Of a stretch of 64,000 nucleotides of DNA, positions 32,078-43,565 are shown piece after piece (position 1 is the stretch's first letter; the number at the start of each line of letters is the position of its first letter). The position numbers and the translations under genes were made by a program. This DNA is from Polyodon spathula (lineage: Eukaryota; Chordata; Actinopteri; Acipenseriformes; Polyodontidae). The notes beneath the pieces were generated by a model. It was not told the DNA's origin, made no database searches, and worked only from the letters and a program-made list of their open reading frames with translations. The stretch covers positions 26,476,747-26,540,746 of the forward strand of contig NC_054543.1 of NCBI RefSeq assembly GCF_017654505.1, given 5' to 3'.

Positions 32078-32500
32078 ACAGATGGTCTGAGGAGGGGGGG
32101 GGGGGGGGGGGGTCCTGCTGGGGAGATACCTTGAAAAGGGGGATAGGGGACTTGATACTTGACGGGTGAGTGGACCGACCATGCTGAATTGATCCGTCTT
32201 GAGGTATGCAGCCAAGTGATGGAGTAAGCATGGAAGGTGGCCAAGAGGCAGCTGATCTCCATGGGTAAATCATTGTAAGGGGAGAAGCGGCTTTTCTGAA
32301 GAGTGGAAATTAGCAAATGGAGAATATATGTTGATATAGACAGACAGGAAGGTGAGGCAGGGGGAAAGCGCTTAAGAATCCCACAGAGGGTCAAGCAGAA
32401 TGCTGATATGGAGAGACTGGAGGGAGTTGGAGAGAATCCCTAGCATGGACCATGAGAGCCAGGTTTTGATCGAAGGGCTATGATTATTCGAATCTGGGTG
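32014..32500 (-). pseudogene. Ngaro-like tyrosine recombinase fragment
   Basis: The minus-strand frame at 32071-32394 reads LCGILKRFPPASPSCLSIST, then FSPYNDLPMEISCLLATF. It aligns with LLRGISKCPPAPSSARLPIS and FSPFDDLTMEVTCLSAFS of the Ngaro D recombinase. Only the core-binding region is left; no HSFR or Tyr block is seen. A run of 19 G at 32094-32112 lies inside. Confidence 0.68.
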
Positions 32501-33157
32501 CAGAGGATTGAAGACACTCAGCAGGCTGTAGAATAGGAGCTCTTGATCAAGAAGTAGGATTCAGTCAAATAGCACCTGGAGAAGCTGAGGATTCTGGATG
32601 GGAGTTGTGGAAGCAAATGGGACCAACTGACTGAACTTGGATACCGAAAGTAGAGGCAGAAGGAGAGCTGGAACTGAGGGCTGAGGTGGCAGCTGGACTG
32701 AACGAACATATGAATCGGCTACTGGGGAAGCACGGCGCCTTTGTGTCCCATATTCTAGAAATGAGGGCAGAAATGTGATGCCGCCTTTCTATGTGTTAGT
32801 TAATACAGGATCGATCAGTGGTTTGCTACTATCATGTCTGCTTGAAATGAAAAAGGTAAACCCACCTTCAGAGATTTGGGTTTCGCAACGCCAGTTATTC
32901 TCTTAATAGTGAAAATCCTTAGCTCATAATCAAGATAGATTTCCAGTCTCGTACCACGTCTCAAACCAAGTATTGATGCTGTAGCATTTGGGAGGATGAG
33001 CGGAGATATGAATTGGATTGCTGAGGAAGTGCCCCGTAATTTGATTAGATGGGGATTAGAGTTAGCCTTGATTGTGGGAATGCTGCCACGATCTACGTAT
33101 TGGAGGAAGGCTGGAGCATTGGAGGCTCTGGAGAAGTGCAGTTGCAGATTTAAACAG
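32501..33157. other. Unassigned, possibly more of the Ngaro-like fragment
   Basis: The minus-strand frame 32815-33162 (115 codons) has no recognised domain. Its position upstream of the recombinase fragment fits a remnant of the same element, but no gag or RT motif supports that. Confidence 0.35.
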
Positions 33158-33402
33158 GTCACAAATGGAGATTAGACAAAGAGCATTCAGAACAAAAAAT
33201 AGGAGGCACTTTTTTACACAGAGAATTGTGAGGGTCTGGAATCAACTCCCCAGTAATGTTGTTGAAGCTGGTAGCCTGGCATCCTTCAAGAAGCTGCTTG
33301 ATGAGATTCTGGGATCAATAAGCTACTAACAACCAAACGAGCAAGATGGGCCAAATGGCCTCCTCTCGTTTGTAAACTTTCTTATGTTCTTATGTTCTTA
33401 TA
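33158..33402 (+). mobile_element. CR1-like LINE copy G, 3' tail
   Basis: 5'-truncated to the last 60 codons of ORF2 (TQRIVRVWNQLPSNVVEAGS, LASFKKLLDEILGSISY), then the 3' UTR and the CTTATGTTCTTATGTTCTTA tail. A longer open frame starting at 33072 is a chance fusion with flanking sequence. Confidence 0.93.
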
Positions 33403-33756
33403 AGTCTTGCTTGCCTGAGCGGCATGACAAAGGAAGCTTTCTTGTGCCTCTCCCATGTCGCAGATATCCCACACTCCCTATCACACTGATAAAGTTGTAA
33501 AGTTCGATTTCTTCTTAAAAATAAAGCCAGTCTTCAGAAATTTCAATCAAAAGAGTTTATTCAGGAACAAAGCAATTCACATGTGATACATACACAAAGT
33601 GTCAGCTGATGGGATTCAAAGGTGCTCTGGTACAGTAATTGTATGTCTGAGCTGGAATCTGGATGTTTTTTCTTCTGTGCAAAGAGATTACTTCATACAG
33701 CAGAGATATCCAGCTAATTTATGTAATTTCCTTGACCAAATGTGGTGTTATTTCCT
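33403..33756. other. No feature recognised
   Basis: No supported gene. A TTTATT on the plus strand near 33557 could be a reversed polyadenylation signal of an unidentified repeat. Confidence 0.4.
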
Positions 33757-34091
33757 TAGCGCAAGGTTTCCCAGTCTTAGTCCTGGGGAACCCCTGTGTC
33801 TGCCGGTTTTCATTCCAACTGAGTTCTCTATTAATCAAGCCCTTAATTTAACTAATAATGTGCTTAATTAGACATTTATACATTTCCACTCCTAAAAAGT
33901 TGCAGATTTCAAATTACTTATAAAATTGTATAGTTAACTTGAAATCTCCAACTGTTTAAAAGCTGAAAACAATTAAAAAGGTCTAATTTAAGTTCAATTA
34001 AAGGTTCAGTTAAGTAAGTGAGAACTCAGTTAGAATGAAAACCAGTAGACACTAGGGTCCCCCAGGACCAGGATTGGGAAAACCTACCCTA
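33757..34091. mobile_element. hAT-like MITE with long inverted ends
   Basis: The left end AAGGTTTCCCAGTCTTAGTC and CTGGGGAACCCCTGTGTCTG, up to AACTGAGTTCTC, is repeated in reverse complement at the right end (GAGAACTCAGTTAGAATGAA, then CCCAGGACCAGGATTGGGAA). The inverted repeats are about 65 bp. The end sequence is of the hAT-like TAG...GGTTCCC type. A clean 8-bp target duplication was not found. Confidence 0.75.
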
Positions 34092-34309
34092 ACGTGATGC
34101 ATGTTGTGAGGCAAAGCACACTAACAGTTAACATCTGCATTTCTTCTATACTTCACCAAGGTCAGCAGAAAACCAGATAACAAGAAGTTAAACTTAAGAA
34201 CAACTTTATATGATATGAGTTTTGCTCAATTCTCACAGCAACATCGATTGACAAGGCTGGTGATTGCAAACTGCTAATGTATACCAGCTATGAACAGCTT
34301 AATGTTAAG

Positions 34310-34675
34310 AGTTGATTGACCTTTGATTCAGAGCTTACATTAAACACAGGAAAATCATGTGAAACACCTGAATTGCACACAGGTGGACTCCATTCAACTA
34401 ATTATGTGACTTCTAAAGACAATTGGTTGCACCAGAGCTTATTTAGGTGTGTCATAGCAAAGGGGGTGAATACTTATGCAATCAATTATTTTCTGTTTTA
34501 TATTTGTAAGTTTTAGAACAATTTGTAGATATTATTTTTCACTTTGACATTATGGCCTTTTTTTGTGTTGATCAGTGGCAAAAACTGCTAATTAGATCCA
34601 TTTTGATTCCATGTTGTAACACAATAAAATGTGGAAAAGTCCAAGGGGGGTGAATACTTTTGAGAGCCACTGTAG
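34310..34675. repeat. Tc1/mariner-like non-coding end
   Basis: Contains GGGGGTGAATACTTATGCAA and ends with GGGGGGTGAATACTTTTGAG followed by AGCCACTGTA. This is the typical terminal phrase of many fish Tc1-like families. No transposase frame. Confidence 0.6.
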
Positions 34676-35023
34676 AGGGTAAACATGTAACACCTGTAGA
34701 TTTGATGAGCAGTAGTTACATCTAGTACATAGAATGTCATGACTTATTGTGACTGAAACCATGCGAGATACTTCAGGACAAATTTCAGACAATTTGGTGA
34801 AAAACTATGCAAACTATTGCTGCTAACCTCTATTGAAGGGCTCTCCTAAGAAGTGACAAATATCCACAGTAGTTAGTGATGCAGTGGATGGCAAGTGTTC
34901 ATAGTTGAGAACAAAGCTCCTGATAGCTTCTTGTTGACTGTGTTTTAATGAATCCTTCAGAGGCTGCAAGTGAAGAAGGAACTGCAATGTTAGAAGTAAA
35001 ATTTGTTTTGTTCAAGCATCTGA
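34676..35023. other. No feature recognised
   Basis: No gene or repeat seen. It could be the far side of the helicase fragment into which the hAT element inserted, but no protein similarity was found. Confidence 0.4.
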
Positions 35024-35423
35024 CAGGGTGTCCGCAGCTCCTTGAAAAGTCTTAAATTGGCTTAAATTCATTTTCCTAAATTTCAGGCCTTATAATGTTT
35101 TAAATTGTCTTAAATACAGTTTTCAAAGGTCTTAAAAAAAATGGTGACAGGGAGATGTGCTACGTTGTGTTTGGCTGTGCGTGTGATGCAAAGAAGGTGA
35201 TTGGATGGAACAAGTGGAACACACAAGCAGAAAACTGTAGGTGTTCTATCTCTGGGCAATTTTTTTAGTAGCTGGCAGAGTGGTAGCAGTGTTTGGCGTG
35301 CATAGACCTCGGCTTCTGCTCTCTCAGTGCCTCACATCAACGTTGTTTGTTCGCTAGCTAGCTAGCTACCGGTATCTATCTTGTGTGTATGTGAGTTTTG
35401 TTTACCGTTTTTGTGTAGCTAGC

Positions 35424-36130
35424 ATGGGGAAGTGCACATTTAACAATAAGTGGTTGTAGAACAGCAATTATGATTGTTTGAAGCCAGTTGAGGGAAATCT
35501 GTCCGAAGCTCGCTGTATATTTTGCAAGAAAATTTTTTAACTTGGCACAATGGGAATAAAAGCTGTGGAATCACATATGCAGTGTGAGAGACACAAACGC
35601 TTTGTTAAATGCCGCAGTCAAATGCACATCATTCAGTATTATTCCACAGGCCCAGCAATTGCTGCCGGCAGTAGTACTAGTGTACCATTAGCATTACCAA
35701 CGGCGTCATCGGCAACAGCAACCGATGTCCGGTCAACATTTGGCTGTATGCCCACACTGAAAGCGGAGGTGCTGTGGACTTTGAAGACAGCATTGAGTCA
35801 TCAGTCTTACAATGGCAATGAGGGAATTGATGAGCTATTCAAAATAATGTTTCCTGACTCTGAAATAGCCAGGACCTTTGCATGTGGGAAGGACAAGACT
35901 GCCTACATGACTCAGTTTGGATTGGGCTCGTACATCAAGAAGGAACTCATCTCCTATGTAAACAAAAAAGCACATTTGTTGTGATGTTTGAGAGTCTAAA
36001 CAAAACTACAAAAACGAAACAGCTGGACCTGCATGTACACTTTTGGGTGGATGATCAAGTTCAGTCCAGGTACCTGGGGTCGCAGTTCATGGGGCATGCG
36101 ACAGCTGTGGATTTACTGCAACATTTCAAA
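35424..36130 (+). pseudogene. hAT/BED-finger transposase-like protein, first exon
   Basis: From the ATG at 35424 the frame reads MGKCTFNNKWL, a TAG, then ARCIFCKKIF, a TAA, then GIKAVESHMQCERHKRF, forming a CxxC...H-x5-H BED-type zinc finger. From 35550 it is open: TLKAEVLWTLKTALSHQSYN, GIDELFKIMFPDSEIARTFA, YMTQFGLGSYIKKEL. A frameshift near 35970 moves on to VMFESLNKTTKTKQLDLHVH and FWVDDQVQSRYLGSQF. It ends at a perfect donor, GTAAGT at 36131, so the parent gene probably had an intron. Such proteins are common in fish genomes. Confidence 0.72.
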
Positions 36131-36606
36131 GTAAGTCAGCGTTTCAAAATAATGTTTAAATATTATTATGTTATTGATTGTGAATGTTATGGAATTCTAG
36201 CTGTCACATTGTTTTGCTTATGTTATATTTGTTTATGGCAAGGTATCATGATCTATTCAAACAATTACAGTAGCATACAGGGAACTCTAACAAAGATTAC
36301 ATCATATTATTCAAAATATTTTGTTGCCAACTGAAGAAAAAGAGCAAAACTCTGCTGGAGGTGTCTGAAAGTTTAGAATGAGATTCAGACAAGTTTGCTG
36401 AGCAAGCAGAGGGCAAGTCAGGCAGCTTGATGGCACAGCTCATCACCAAATCCAACACATTAAGGAGGAGATATAAGGACAAAATAAATGATATAAATAG
36501 TGATGATATAAAGTTGAAGCAGAAATCGAGAGTAGGGTCACAGAATTGAGACACATGCCATGAGGTGTGTGTGTATTCCAAGGACCTGTCTGTCTCTCTC
36601 ACTCTC

Positions 36607-36661
<55 letters not shown>
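36607..36661. repeat. (CT)n microsatellite
   Basis: About 26 CT units within the hAT element. Arg-Glu and Ser-Leu repeat frames across it are artefacts. Confidence 0.97.
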
Positions 36662-36662
<1 letters not shown>

Positions 36663-37109
36663 TCCCATCCTCCCTCCGAAGTTCACCTCTAGTCTGTACT
36701 GTACTGTTATTCTGGTTTTATTCAGTTTTAGTTGCAGATGAATTTAAGTGATTTGAATTTTTATGAGTGGGGAAAAAGGCAACATGCATGTTGAAATCAA
36801 TTTTCAGTATCCTTTTGGTCTAATTGAAAAGTGTAAAAGGTGTATGGAGGTCTTCAACAGATCAAATGTAAATAAACAGATATGAACAAAATCTACCTAA
36901 ACTATATAATTGGTGTCCTTGTAGCTTCTTGCTGTCCATTGACAGTATGTACTCTACCTCAATGTACCAAAATTATATTTAGTTGGAATAGTTTTTTTCT
37001 CACTTTTTTGCATTTATTTTTATTGCAAAATTGGTCTTAAATTGCATTTCAAGTGGCATTAAAAAAAGTCTTAAATTTAACTTCATGAAACCTGCAGATA
37101 CCCTGCTCT

Positions 37110-37930
37110 GAATGGATGTGTAACTGCAAGTGTTCTCTTAGAAGATTGAGGCTTTTGCTGTTCCTGAACATTTGTGATGGCTCAGTGAATGCAATTTCAC
37201 TTGATCTTTTACCTTGTGTCCCTTGTGTGTTAGTCTCCTTCAAACTTATCAACTTAGGGCAATAAATCCCTCTAAGCCTATTGTACCTAGTTTGAGGTGC
37301 CTTAATGCAGGTGGAGTAAAAAAGTTGATAAGATGGAGACAGCTTAAGGATGTAACTCTGGAAAGTGCAGCGAAACTTTGTCCATAGGAGGAAATGGAGT
37401 TGCCAAGATCTATCCAAACTGTTTTTAGAGTTTTATCCTGGCATTTGTGAATGGTGATTGATGAGCACCAAGGACTGGGAACTGCTCTCGGATAATGTAG
37501 AACGTAAATGTTCAAAGGTATGGGTGACTCCATTGTTAAATTAGATGGTTATGGTTTTGACCTTACTGTGTTTTCCAGATAGTTGGAAACAACTTGAAGC
37601 TTCCCTACTGCCCCATTGATGAGACCAGTGGCAATGTCATTGTTCTTGTGAAGCACCAGTTTGGCACGCACCAGCCTATTTTGACTCGTATGGCAGTTTC
37701 CAGTCCAGCTGTACGACTGCAGTCAGCCTTGTAGGCGTTCGTTTTTTTCAGCACATTTCTCTGGAAGTTAAAAGGGCAGTCCACAGTCCATAAAATGAAT
37801 GTCCTCTCCAGGTATACGATCAAGCAGGGCAGTCTGGATCTGGTTACCTGCATCTACAGTAGGCATGACGCAGGTTGAGCCCTCGGGATGAAATAGCTTG
37901 GTGACTAATTTTTTTAATTAGTAATGGGAG
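37110..37930 (-). pseudogene. PIF1-like helicase C-terminal fragment (Helitron-type)
   Basis: Minus-strand pieces in three frames. From about 37900: LFHPEGSTCVMPTVDAGNQI and QTALLDRIPGEDIHFMD. Near 37690: AKLVLHKNNDIATGLINGAV, the block before helicase motif V. In 37249-37533: SITIHKCQDKTLKTVWIDLG (normally THKxQG; here Gly is Asp) and SYGQSFAALSRVTSLSCLHL (motif VI). Then RYNRLRGIYCPKL in 37049-37417. This is the superfamily-1 PIF1 helicase end as found in Helitron rolling-circle transposons and PIF1-like genes. No Rep domain is present, so the Helitron assignment is an inference. The hAT element starts right at its C-terminal end. Confidence 0.8.
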
Positions 37931-39156
37931 AAAATGACTTCAGCAAGTACAGTAGAATCTGCCAGAACTGACGGACGTTTTATCAACTATATAGATACTA
38001 ATGAGAGCAAAACAAATACAAAAGAAAAATATGGGAAACGCAGATCTTTTCAAGAAAGCTGAAAGTCTTTGTTTAAATGTATTTTATATTTTTAAATGCT
38101 GCAATAACACACTACAATTTGACAGAACAGGTGATTTATTTGCACTGTGCAGGACCTTTTTCCCCCATTGGCGCTTGAGCCCTGCAGCACTTAAGAAATT
38201 GCCACCTGTGCACCTATTATCAGTGATTAAAGCCTGGTTTTCAAACAAACTGATTATCGCTTACCAATACTGTATTGGGATAAGAAAAGTGTGTTTTTAA
38301 AAAAGTAATTTCAGTCTTCAATTACTTAAAATATGCGGAAGATAATGTAAACAACACCAAGCTACAGCCAGGGAGTCCAAGCTTTAAACGTGTTACTGTT
38401 TATAAATAAGAACTCAACTTTATTATGAATATTGTGTTATTATGTTTTAAGCTATATACTATGATAGTGTTCATTATGGTAATTGTTTGTTTATTAGTTT
38501 TAAAATGTTTAGTAAAACATGACCTATTGTTTGACCTTGAGTACAACCGGCCCCCTTTGCTAATGACATCTTCAGTCAGGATCATAACCAAGTATTAATC
38601 TCCACATTTTTGTAAAATTACTTTGCACTTACTTCTAAAGATGCAACGTGTTTCAGTAAATTCAAAAGATAAACTTCACATCCCAAGCAGAGGGAGAACA
38701 CAAATGGAAAACACCATTAAGTGGGGTTGGCATTGCAAGAGAGATGACGGGAGGTTTCACAGTTCCGATCGAGTGACAGTTTTCTAAGCATTATTTGTGA
38801 ATGCTTATTCACCATTGCTACACCCTTTTAGAAAATTGAGTTCCCTGAATTTTTAAAATTATTCATAATTTAATCATAAAATCACAATTTATAAGATTAA
38901 ATACGCTACTATACTCCTCCTGGGCTCTGCCATAATAGGGTCACACGACTGTGATACTGCACGCCGATTGGCTTAGTGGATATGTCGGATTTTGCTAAAT
39001 TAGAAGCCTGGCGTATAGCGAGTTATGGAAACAAACGATCATTTGAGTTATATTTAACATGGTGAACATCAGATTGTAGGCACTGTGAGATGAATGATCC
39101 TGCTTGTAGCTCAGTTTTTGTGCAAATAGCGTATATCACGTTTTGCATCTAAAACT
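37931..39156. other. No feature recognised
   Basis: AT-rich with no coding frame, RNA gene or defined repeat. Confidence 0.45.
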
Positions 39157-39157
39157 A

Positions 39158-39221
<64 letters not shown>
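39157..39221. repeat. (TA)n microsatellite
   Basis: About 30 TA units. Confidence 0.97.
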
Positions 39222-39223
<2 letters not shown>

Positions 39224-40186
39224 ATAGTGGAGCTACATTTGTGAATATTTAAAAATTGAGAAAACGTAATCATCCGTGTGTGTGTGTCCATCTGTTTGCA
39301 GTAATTGTTCTTATACAGTTCTACCGTTATGCACAATACAGCGCTGTGAACACGGTTGATATTTTCTGCACTCTTAAATTAAGGATAGTTCATACACTAG
39401 TACAGCCAGGGTGGTCCGTCAGCCCCATTGACTCACTCATATGTGTTCGTGGGCTGCTTTGAGCTCCCTATGAGATATTCAGATACAAATGTAAGTGCAA
39501 TTTAATGAACGTACACAATTACCAGGGTAAACTCACTAATAAACTTGGATTGTCCGTATAATTCTCTTACAACCCAAATCTATTTTAAAATCAGCTAGGG
39601 GTGGTGCACCAGAGCTTAGTCTCATGCACAGTAGTATGGACAATATTCCCTGTTTCATTCCACTCTCACCAGTAATACAGTTATCACAATCACTCCAATA
39701 ACTTTACGGTTTCAATGAAGCCTATTGCAGTAAAAACACAGGATTTATAAACAATGCACACTTTTACATACATTGAATATCACGGCAGTGACCTGTTATA
39801 TTTCTTCTTGCTTTAGTGTCTGTGAGATAATGAAATGCCCTGGTTCTGATTACAAAAAAAACAAACAAAGAAAATAACAAAAACATGCATTCAACCCAGC
39901 AATATGCAACAGCGCAATTAAACAAAAATAATTTATTTTCACAATGTTCGATTTGTTTTAAATCTAAAACCTTACTCACTGCACAGTGTATTTCTTATAA
40001 CTAAAATAGCAAACTAACTCAACACCCTTTTCGCAATGACACAGTATTTAGTTTTCTCAACATTTAGTTACAGAAACATACACATGAGCATTCACATTAA
40101 ACATCTTATTCAGTTTCCTTCTACTCACAATCCTTAAACCCTGACGGTATCTTCTTTTAATGCAAAGTCCCAAAGTACTCACACAA
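39222..40186. other. No feature recognised
   Basis: AT-rich, no supported gene or repeat. Confidence 0.45.
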
Positions 40187-40268
40187 AAAAAAATATATAT
40201 ATATATAATATTATTATAGAATAATATACTTATAATATAAATAATAAAAAAATAAAGATAGATATAGC

Positions 40269-40317
<49 letters not shown>

Positions 40318-40350
40318 ATAATATAATATAATATATATATATATAGTATT
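40187..40350. repeat. Compound AT-rich and (GA)n microsatellite
   Basis: TA-rich flanks around a run of about 18 GA units at 40276-40313. Confidence 0.9.
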
Positions 40351-41388
40351 ATACGCTATATATTAGTTGGCATCCAATCGTTACAAGGGCTGATGTGTTT
40401 TTTTTTTAGAAGAATCCCAACTATTGGTACCAGGGTTTAATCAAATTAGGAACAAAATCTGCGGCGTTTAAGTGTTTGCTTAATAGGGGACGTTTCATTT
40501 TTTTTATAGTTATAGGGAAAATATCCTAAAAAAAATGGAAAAACTGTTGGTAATTACGTATCAGGAGTCCTCATGTGTGCAGTCCACGTGTAGTCCAAGG
40601 ATGTCTCTGTAAAGACCCAGGAATGGCAGATCTCTCAGCAAATAGGAAAGTAATTAAACAACCTTCTTCTGGAGCAACAATATCTTCTTCTAGACAACTA
40701 AACTTTCTCGGGTAATAGCGTTTAAATTCTGGCTTGCACCTTAAGTCTCTAAATACTATCTTCTTTAACTTGTCTTTGTCACTGCATACATAGGCCTTGC
40801 TGCATCACAATAGAAAAAACCTAACTCAAACGCTCAGTTAACTTTACTGTTCAGTATCTGACTATACTGCGTCTCGAAACTATACATTATATGTAGTTTA
40901 GATTCTAAAAGTTCCGAACGTAACATTTTCAATGTGATCCATGCAGCGCCATCTTTTCTCCTCCTCTATATAACACACAAAACAATCGCATAACCCCTTG
41001 CCGAATATTCTTAGCACGACTCTATATTCTGTGCTCTGCTTAGAATCTAGACAACAGCAAAAACAGTTATCACTAGGCATAGTATCATATAGCGAATATA
41101 GTAAGGGCTCCGTCCCTTCCACAAATAAGCCCTGTATGAAGCTAATTTGATACGAATCATTACCAAACAAGAAAGCGTCTTCGATTTCAATTAGATAACT
41201 TCTCTGAGCACTTTATGTCTGCTTTTTTGCATAGCTGGGATTTTTTTTTTTTTTTTACTTGGGTCAAGGTATGCGATTAATAAGGACAATAAATGGTATT
41301 CCTTTCTGAATGTACATTACATCTTTTCATCTGCAATTGCTAGTTTATTTACTTATTATTATATATCTTTTTTAATATCATTTTGTCT
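40351..41388. other. No feature recognised
   Basis: A minus-strand frame at 40898-41170 encodes a Cys-rich 90-residue peptide (DNCFCCCLDSK, LCDCFVCYIEEE) with no recognised family. Nothing in composition or neighbours supports it as a gene. Confidence 0.35.
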
Positions 41389-41480
41389 GGAGCGGAGAGG
41401 GAATCACAAGGAGTGGAGCGGAATGCAAGAAAGAGCTGAGTGGAACAAAGAAAGAGCGGAGCAGAGCGGAGGATATTATT
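41389..41480. repeat. GGAGCG/GAGCGGA-rich imperfect repeat
   Basis: Irregular repeats of GAGCGGA and AAGAAAGAGC with purines on one strand; non-coding. Confidence 0.6.
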
Positions 41481-41899
41481 AAAAGCGGTGAACGGAATTG
41501 TCACCGCTTCACCCCGCTCACATTCTCTGAACACAACACAGACACTCACCGTTAAAACACACTGTCTTTAACACAGGATTTGCACATCACAGGAGAGTAG
41601 AAGTGAGTAAACTCTGTATCCCTTATGAGAAGTGGGTAAACGATATATATTGTCCAAATTCAAAGTGGGTAAATGCTGTTTACCTGCATATACCCTCGAC
41701 TACACCACTGAGTAAAACTCCAAAAGAAAGTTTGAAGTATCTGGTATTGCCAGGCAGTCTCCCATCCTATACCAACCAGGCCTGAAAATTATCATTTTAT
41801 TTCTTTGCAGACACCATTATCAAGGCCAACTTAAAATTGTGACATTATTTGTCATTTACATACAGTTATTCATTTATACAGTGTTTTTTTATTTTTTTT

Positions 41900-42008
41900 G
41901 AACTGGCTCAATCTAGGTAAAGCAGCAGCATGTCTCCCACCTGGGATGGAACTCGTGAACTTCTAGTCAAGAGCACAGCACTCTAACCACTACACCACAT
42001 ATGCTACA
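41900..42008 (-). mobile_element. tRNA-derived SINE
   Basis: Read on the minus strand: TGGTGTAGTGGTTAGAGTGC (a tRNA-like A box) and about 30 bases later CACGAGTTCCATCCC (a B-box variant), then a short unrelated body and a T/A-rich tail. This is the polymerase III promoter layout of a tRNA-derived SINE. The B box is mutated (TTCCATCC instead of TTCGAxTCC). Confidence 0.75.
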
Positions 42009-42119
42009 AGGACCACTAATGTGTTGTTGTATAACCTTTTTTTTTTTTTTTTTACATGAAACATACTTTTTGTATAGGTATACAAATGTCAATTGTTTTG
42101 GATAAAAACATCAGCCAAA

Positions 42120-42180
42120 TCAATTAACACTAGAAGGACCGGAGATATACTATACCTAGAAGCCCCGCAGCAGGTCTCTC
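42120..42180. repeat. piggyBac-like MITE end
   Basis: TTAACACTAGAAGGACCGG followed by CTAGAAGCCCCGC. TTAA is the piggyBac target and TTAACACTAGAA-type ends are known from vertebrate non-autonomous elements. A matching reversed end (GCCGCGGGGCTTCTAGTGTT ahead of AA) lies at 56051-56072. Confidence 0.45.
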
Positions 42181-42237
42181 TGATGGTTGTATTCAAAACG
42201 CTATGAGCAGTATAACAAATGGAGAAACAGTCGATTT

Positions 42238-42243
<6 letters not shown>

Positions 42244-42312
<69 letters not shown>
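42244..42312. repeat. (TA)n(TG)n microsatellite
   Basis: About 27 TA units followed by seven TG units, directly at the left edge of a Tc1-like element. Confidence 0.96.
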
Positions 42313-42314
42313 AA

Positions 42315-43565
42315 CAAAAATATAAACTCAACATGTAAAGTGTTGGTCCCATGTTTCATGAGCTGAAATAAAAGATCCCAGAAATTTTCCATACGAACAA
42401 AAAGCTTATTTCGCTCAAATTTTGTTGACAAATTTGTTTACCTCCCTGTTAGTGAGCATTTCTCCTTTGCCAAGATATCGTGGCATATCAAGAAGCTGAT
42501 TAAACAGCATGATCATTACACAGATGCACCTTGTGCTGGGGATATTAAAAGGCCACTCTAACACAAAACAATTGTTTCACAACACAATGCCACAGATGTC
42601 TCAAGTTTTGAGGGAGAGTGCAATTGGCATGCTGACTGCAGGAATGTCCACCAGAGCTGTTACCAGAGAATTGAATGTTCATTTCTCTACCATAAGCCGC
42701 CTCCAACATCATTTTGGAGAATTTGGCAGTACGTCCAACCGACCTCACAACCGCAGACCATGTGTAACCAAGGCAGCCCAGGACCTCCATATCCGGTGTC
42801 TTCACCTGCGGGATCGTCTGAGACCAGTCATTCAGACAGCTGATGAAACTGTGGGTTTGCACAAGATGAATTTCTGCACAAACTGTCAGAAACCGTCTCA
42901 GGAAAGCTCATCTGCGTGCTCATCGTCCTTACCAGGGTCTTGACCTGACTGCAGTTCGGCGTCGTAACCGACTTCAGTGGGCAAATGCTCATCTTCAATG
43001 GCCACTGGCATGCTGGAGAAGTGTGCTTTTCACGGATGAATCCCGGTTTCAACTGTACCAGGCAGATGGCAGACAGCGTGTATGGTGTCGTGTGGGCAAG
43101 CGGTTTGCTGATGTCAGCGTTGTGAACAGAGTGCCCTATGGTGGCGGTGGGGTTATGGTATGGGCAGGCATAAGCTACGGACAATGAACACAATTGCATT
43201 TTATCGATGGCAATTTGAATGCACAGAGATACCGTGACGAGATCCTGAGGCCCATTGTCGTGCCATTCATCCGCAGCCATCACCTCATGTTTCAGCATGA
43301 TAATGCACGGCCCCATGTCGCAAGGATCTGTACACAATTCCTGGAAGCTAAAAATGTCCCAGTTCTTCCATGGCCTGCATACTCACCAGACATGTCACCC
43401 ATTGAGCATGTTTGGGATACTCTGGATCAATGCGTATGACAGCATGTTCCAGTTCCCGCTAATATCCAGCAACTTCGCACAGCCATTGAAGAGGAGTAGG
43501 ACAACATTCCACAGGCCACAATCAACAGCCTGATCAACTCTATGCGAAGGAAATGTGTCACAAAG
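42315..43565 (+). mobile_element. Tc1-like transposon, degenerate
   Basis: Left flank GAACAAAAATATAAACTCAA, an AT-rich leader, then a transposase region from 42588. The right inverted end was not found. Superfamily assignment rests on the transposase motifs. Confidence 0.85.
42588..43560 (+). pseudogene. Tc1-like DD34E transposase
   Basis: N-terminal paired-like DNA-binding part: MPQMSQVLRESAIGMLTAGM, STRAVTRELNVHFSTISRLQ. Catalytic part: CVLFTDESRFQLYQADGRQR (first Asp), GGGGVMVWAGISY, FQHDNARPHVARI (second Asp), and SPDMSPIEHVWDTLDQ (Glu, 34 residues after the second Asp). Frameshifts occur near 42885, 42945 and 43190 and after 43435, and a TGA follows ISYGQ. Transposase cuts and pastes the element at TA sites. 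Confidence 0.9.

Larger units (their letters stand above)
35024..37105 (+). mobile_element. hAT-type DNA transposon with broken transposase
   Basis: Inverted ends: left CAGGGTGTCCGCAGCTCCTT and right, read inward, CAGGGTATCTGCAGG, both followed by AAG/GTCTTAAA-rich subterminal repeats (35040-35135 and 37030-37075). The interior encodes a zinc-finger protein (35424-36130). Flanks share TCTGA but not in perfect register, so an 8-bp duplication is not proven. Confidence 0.75.

Noticed and set aside
33072..33329. 85-codon frame ahead of LINE G
   Set aside because: Chance fusion of flanking sequence with the 3' end of ORF2.
36297..36751. Arg-Glu and Ser-Leu repeat proteins
   Set aside because: Artefacts of the (CT)n microsatellite.
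40898..41170. 90-codon Cys-rich peptide
   Set aside because: No known family, no splice signals or repeats supporting it, and AT-rich surroundings make chance frames likely.
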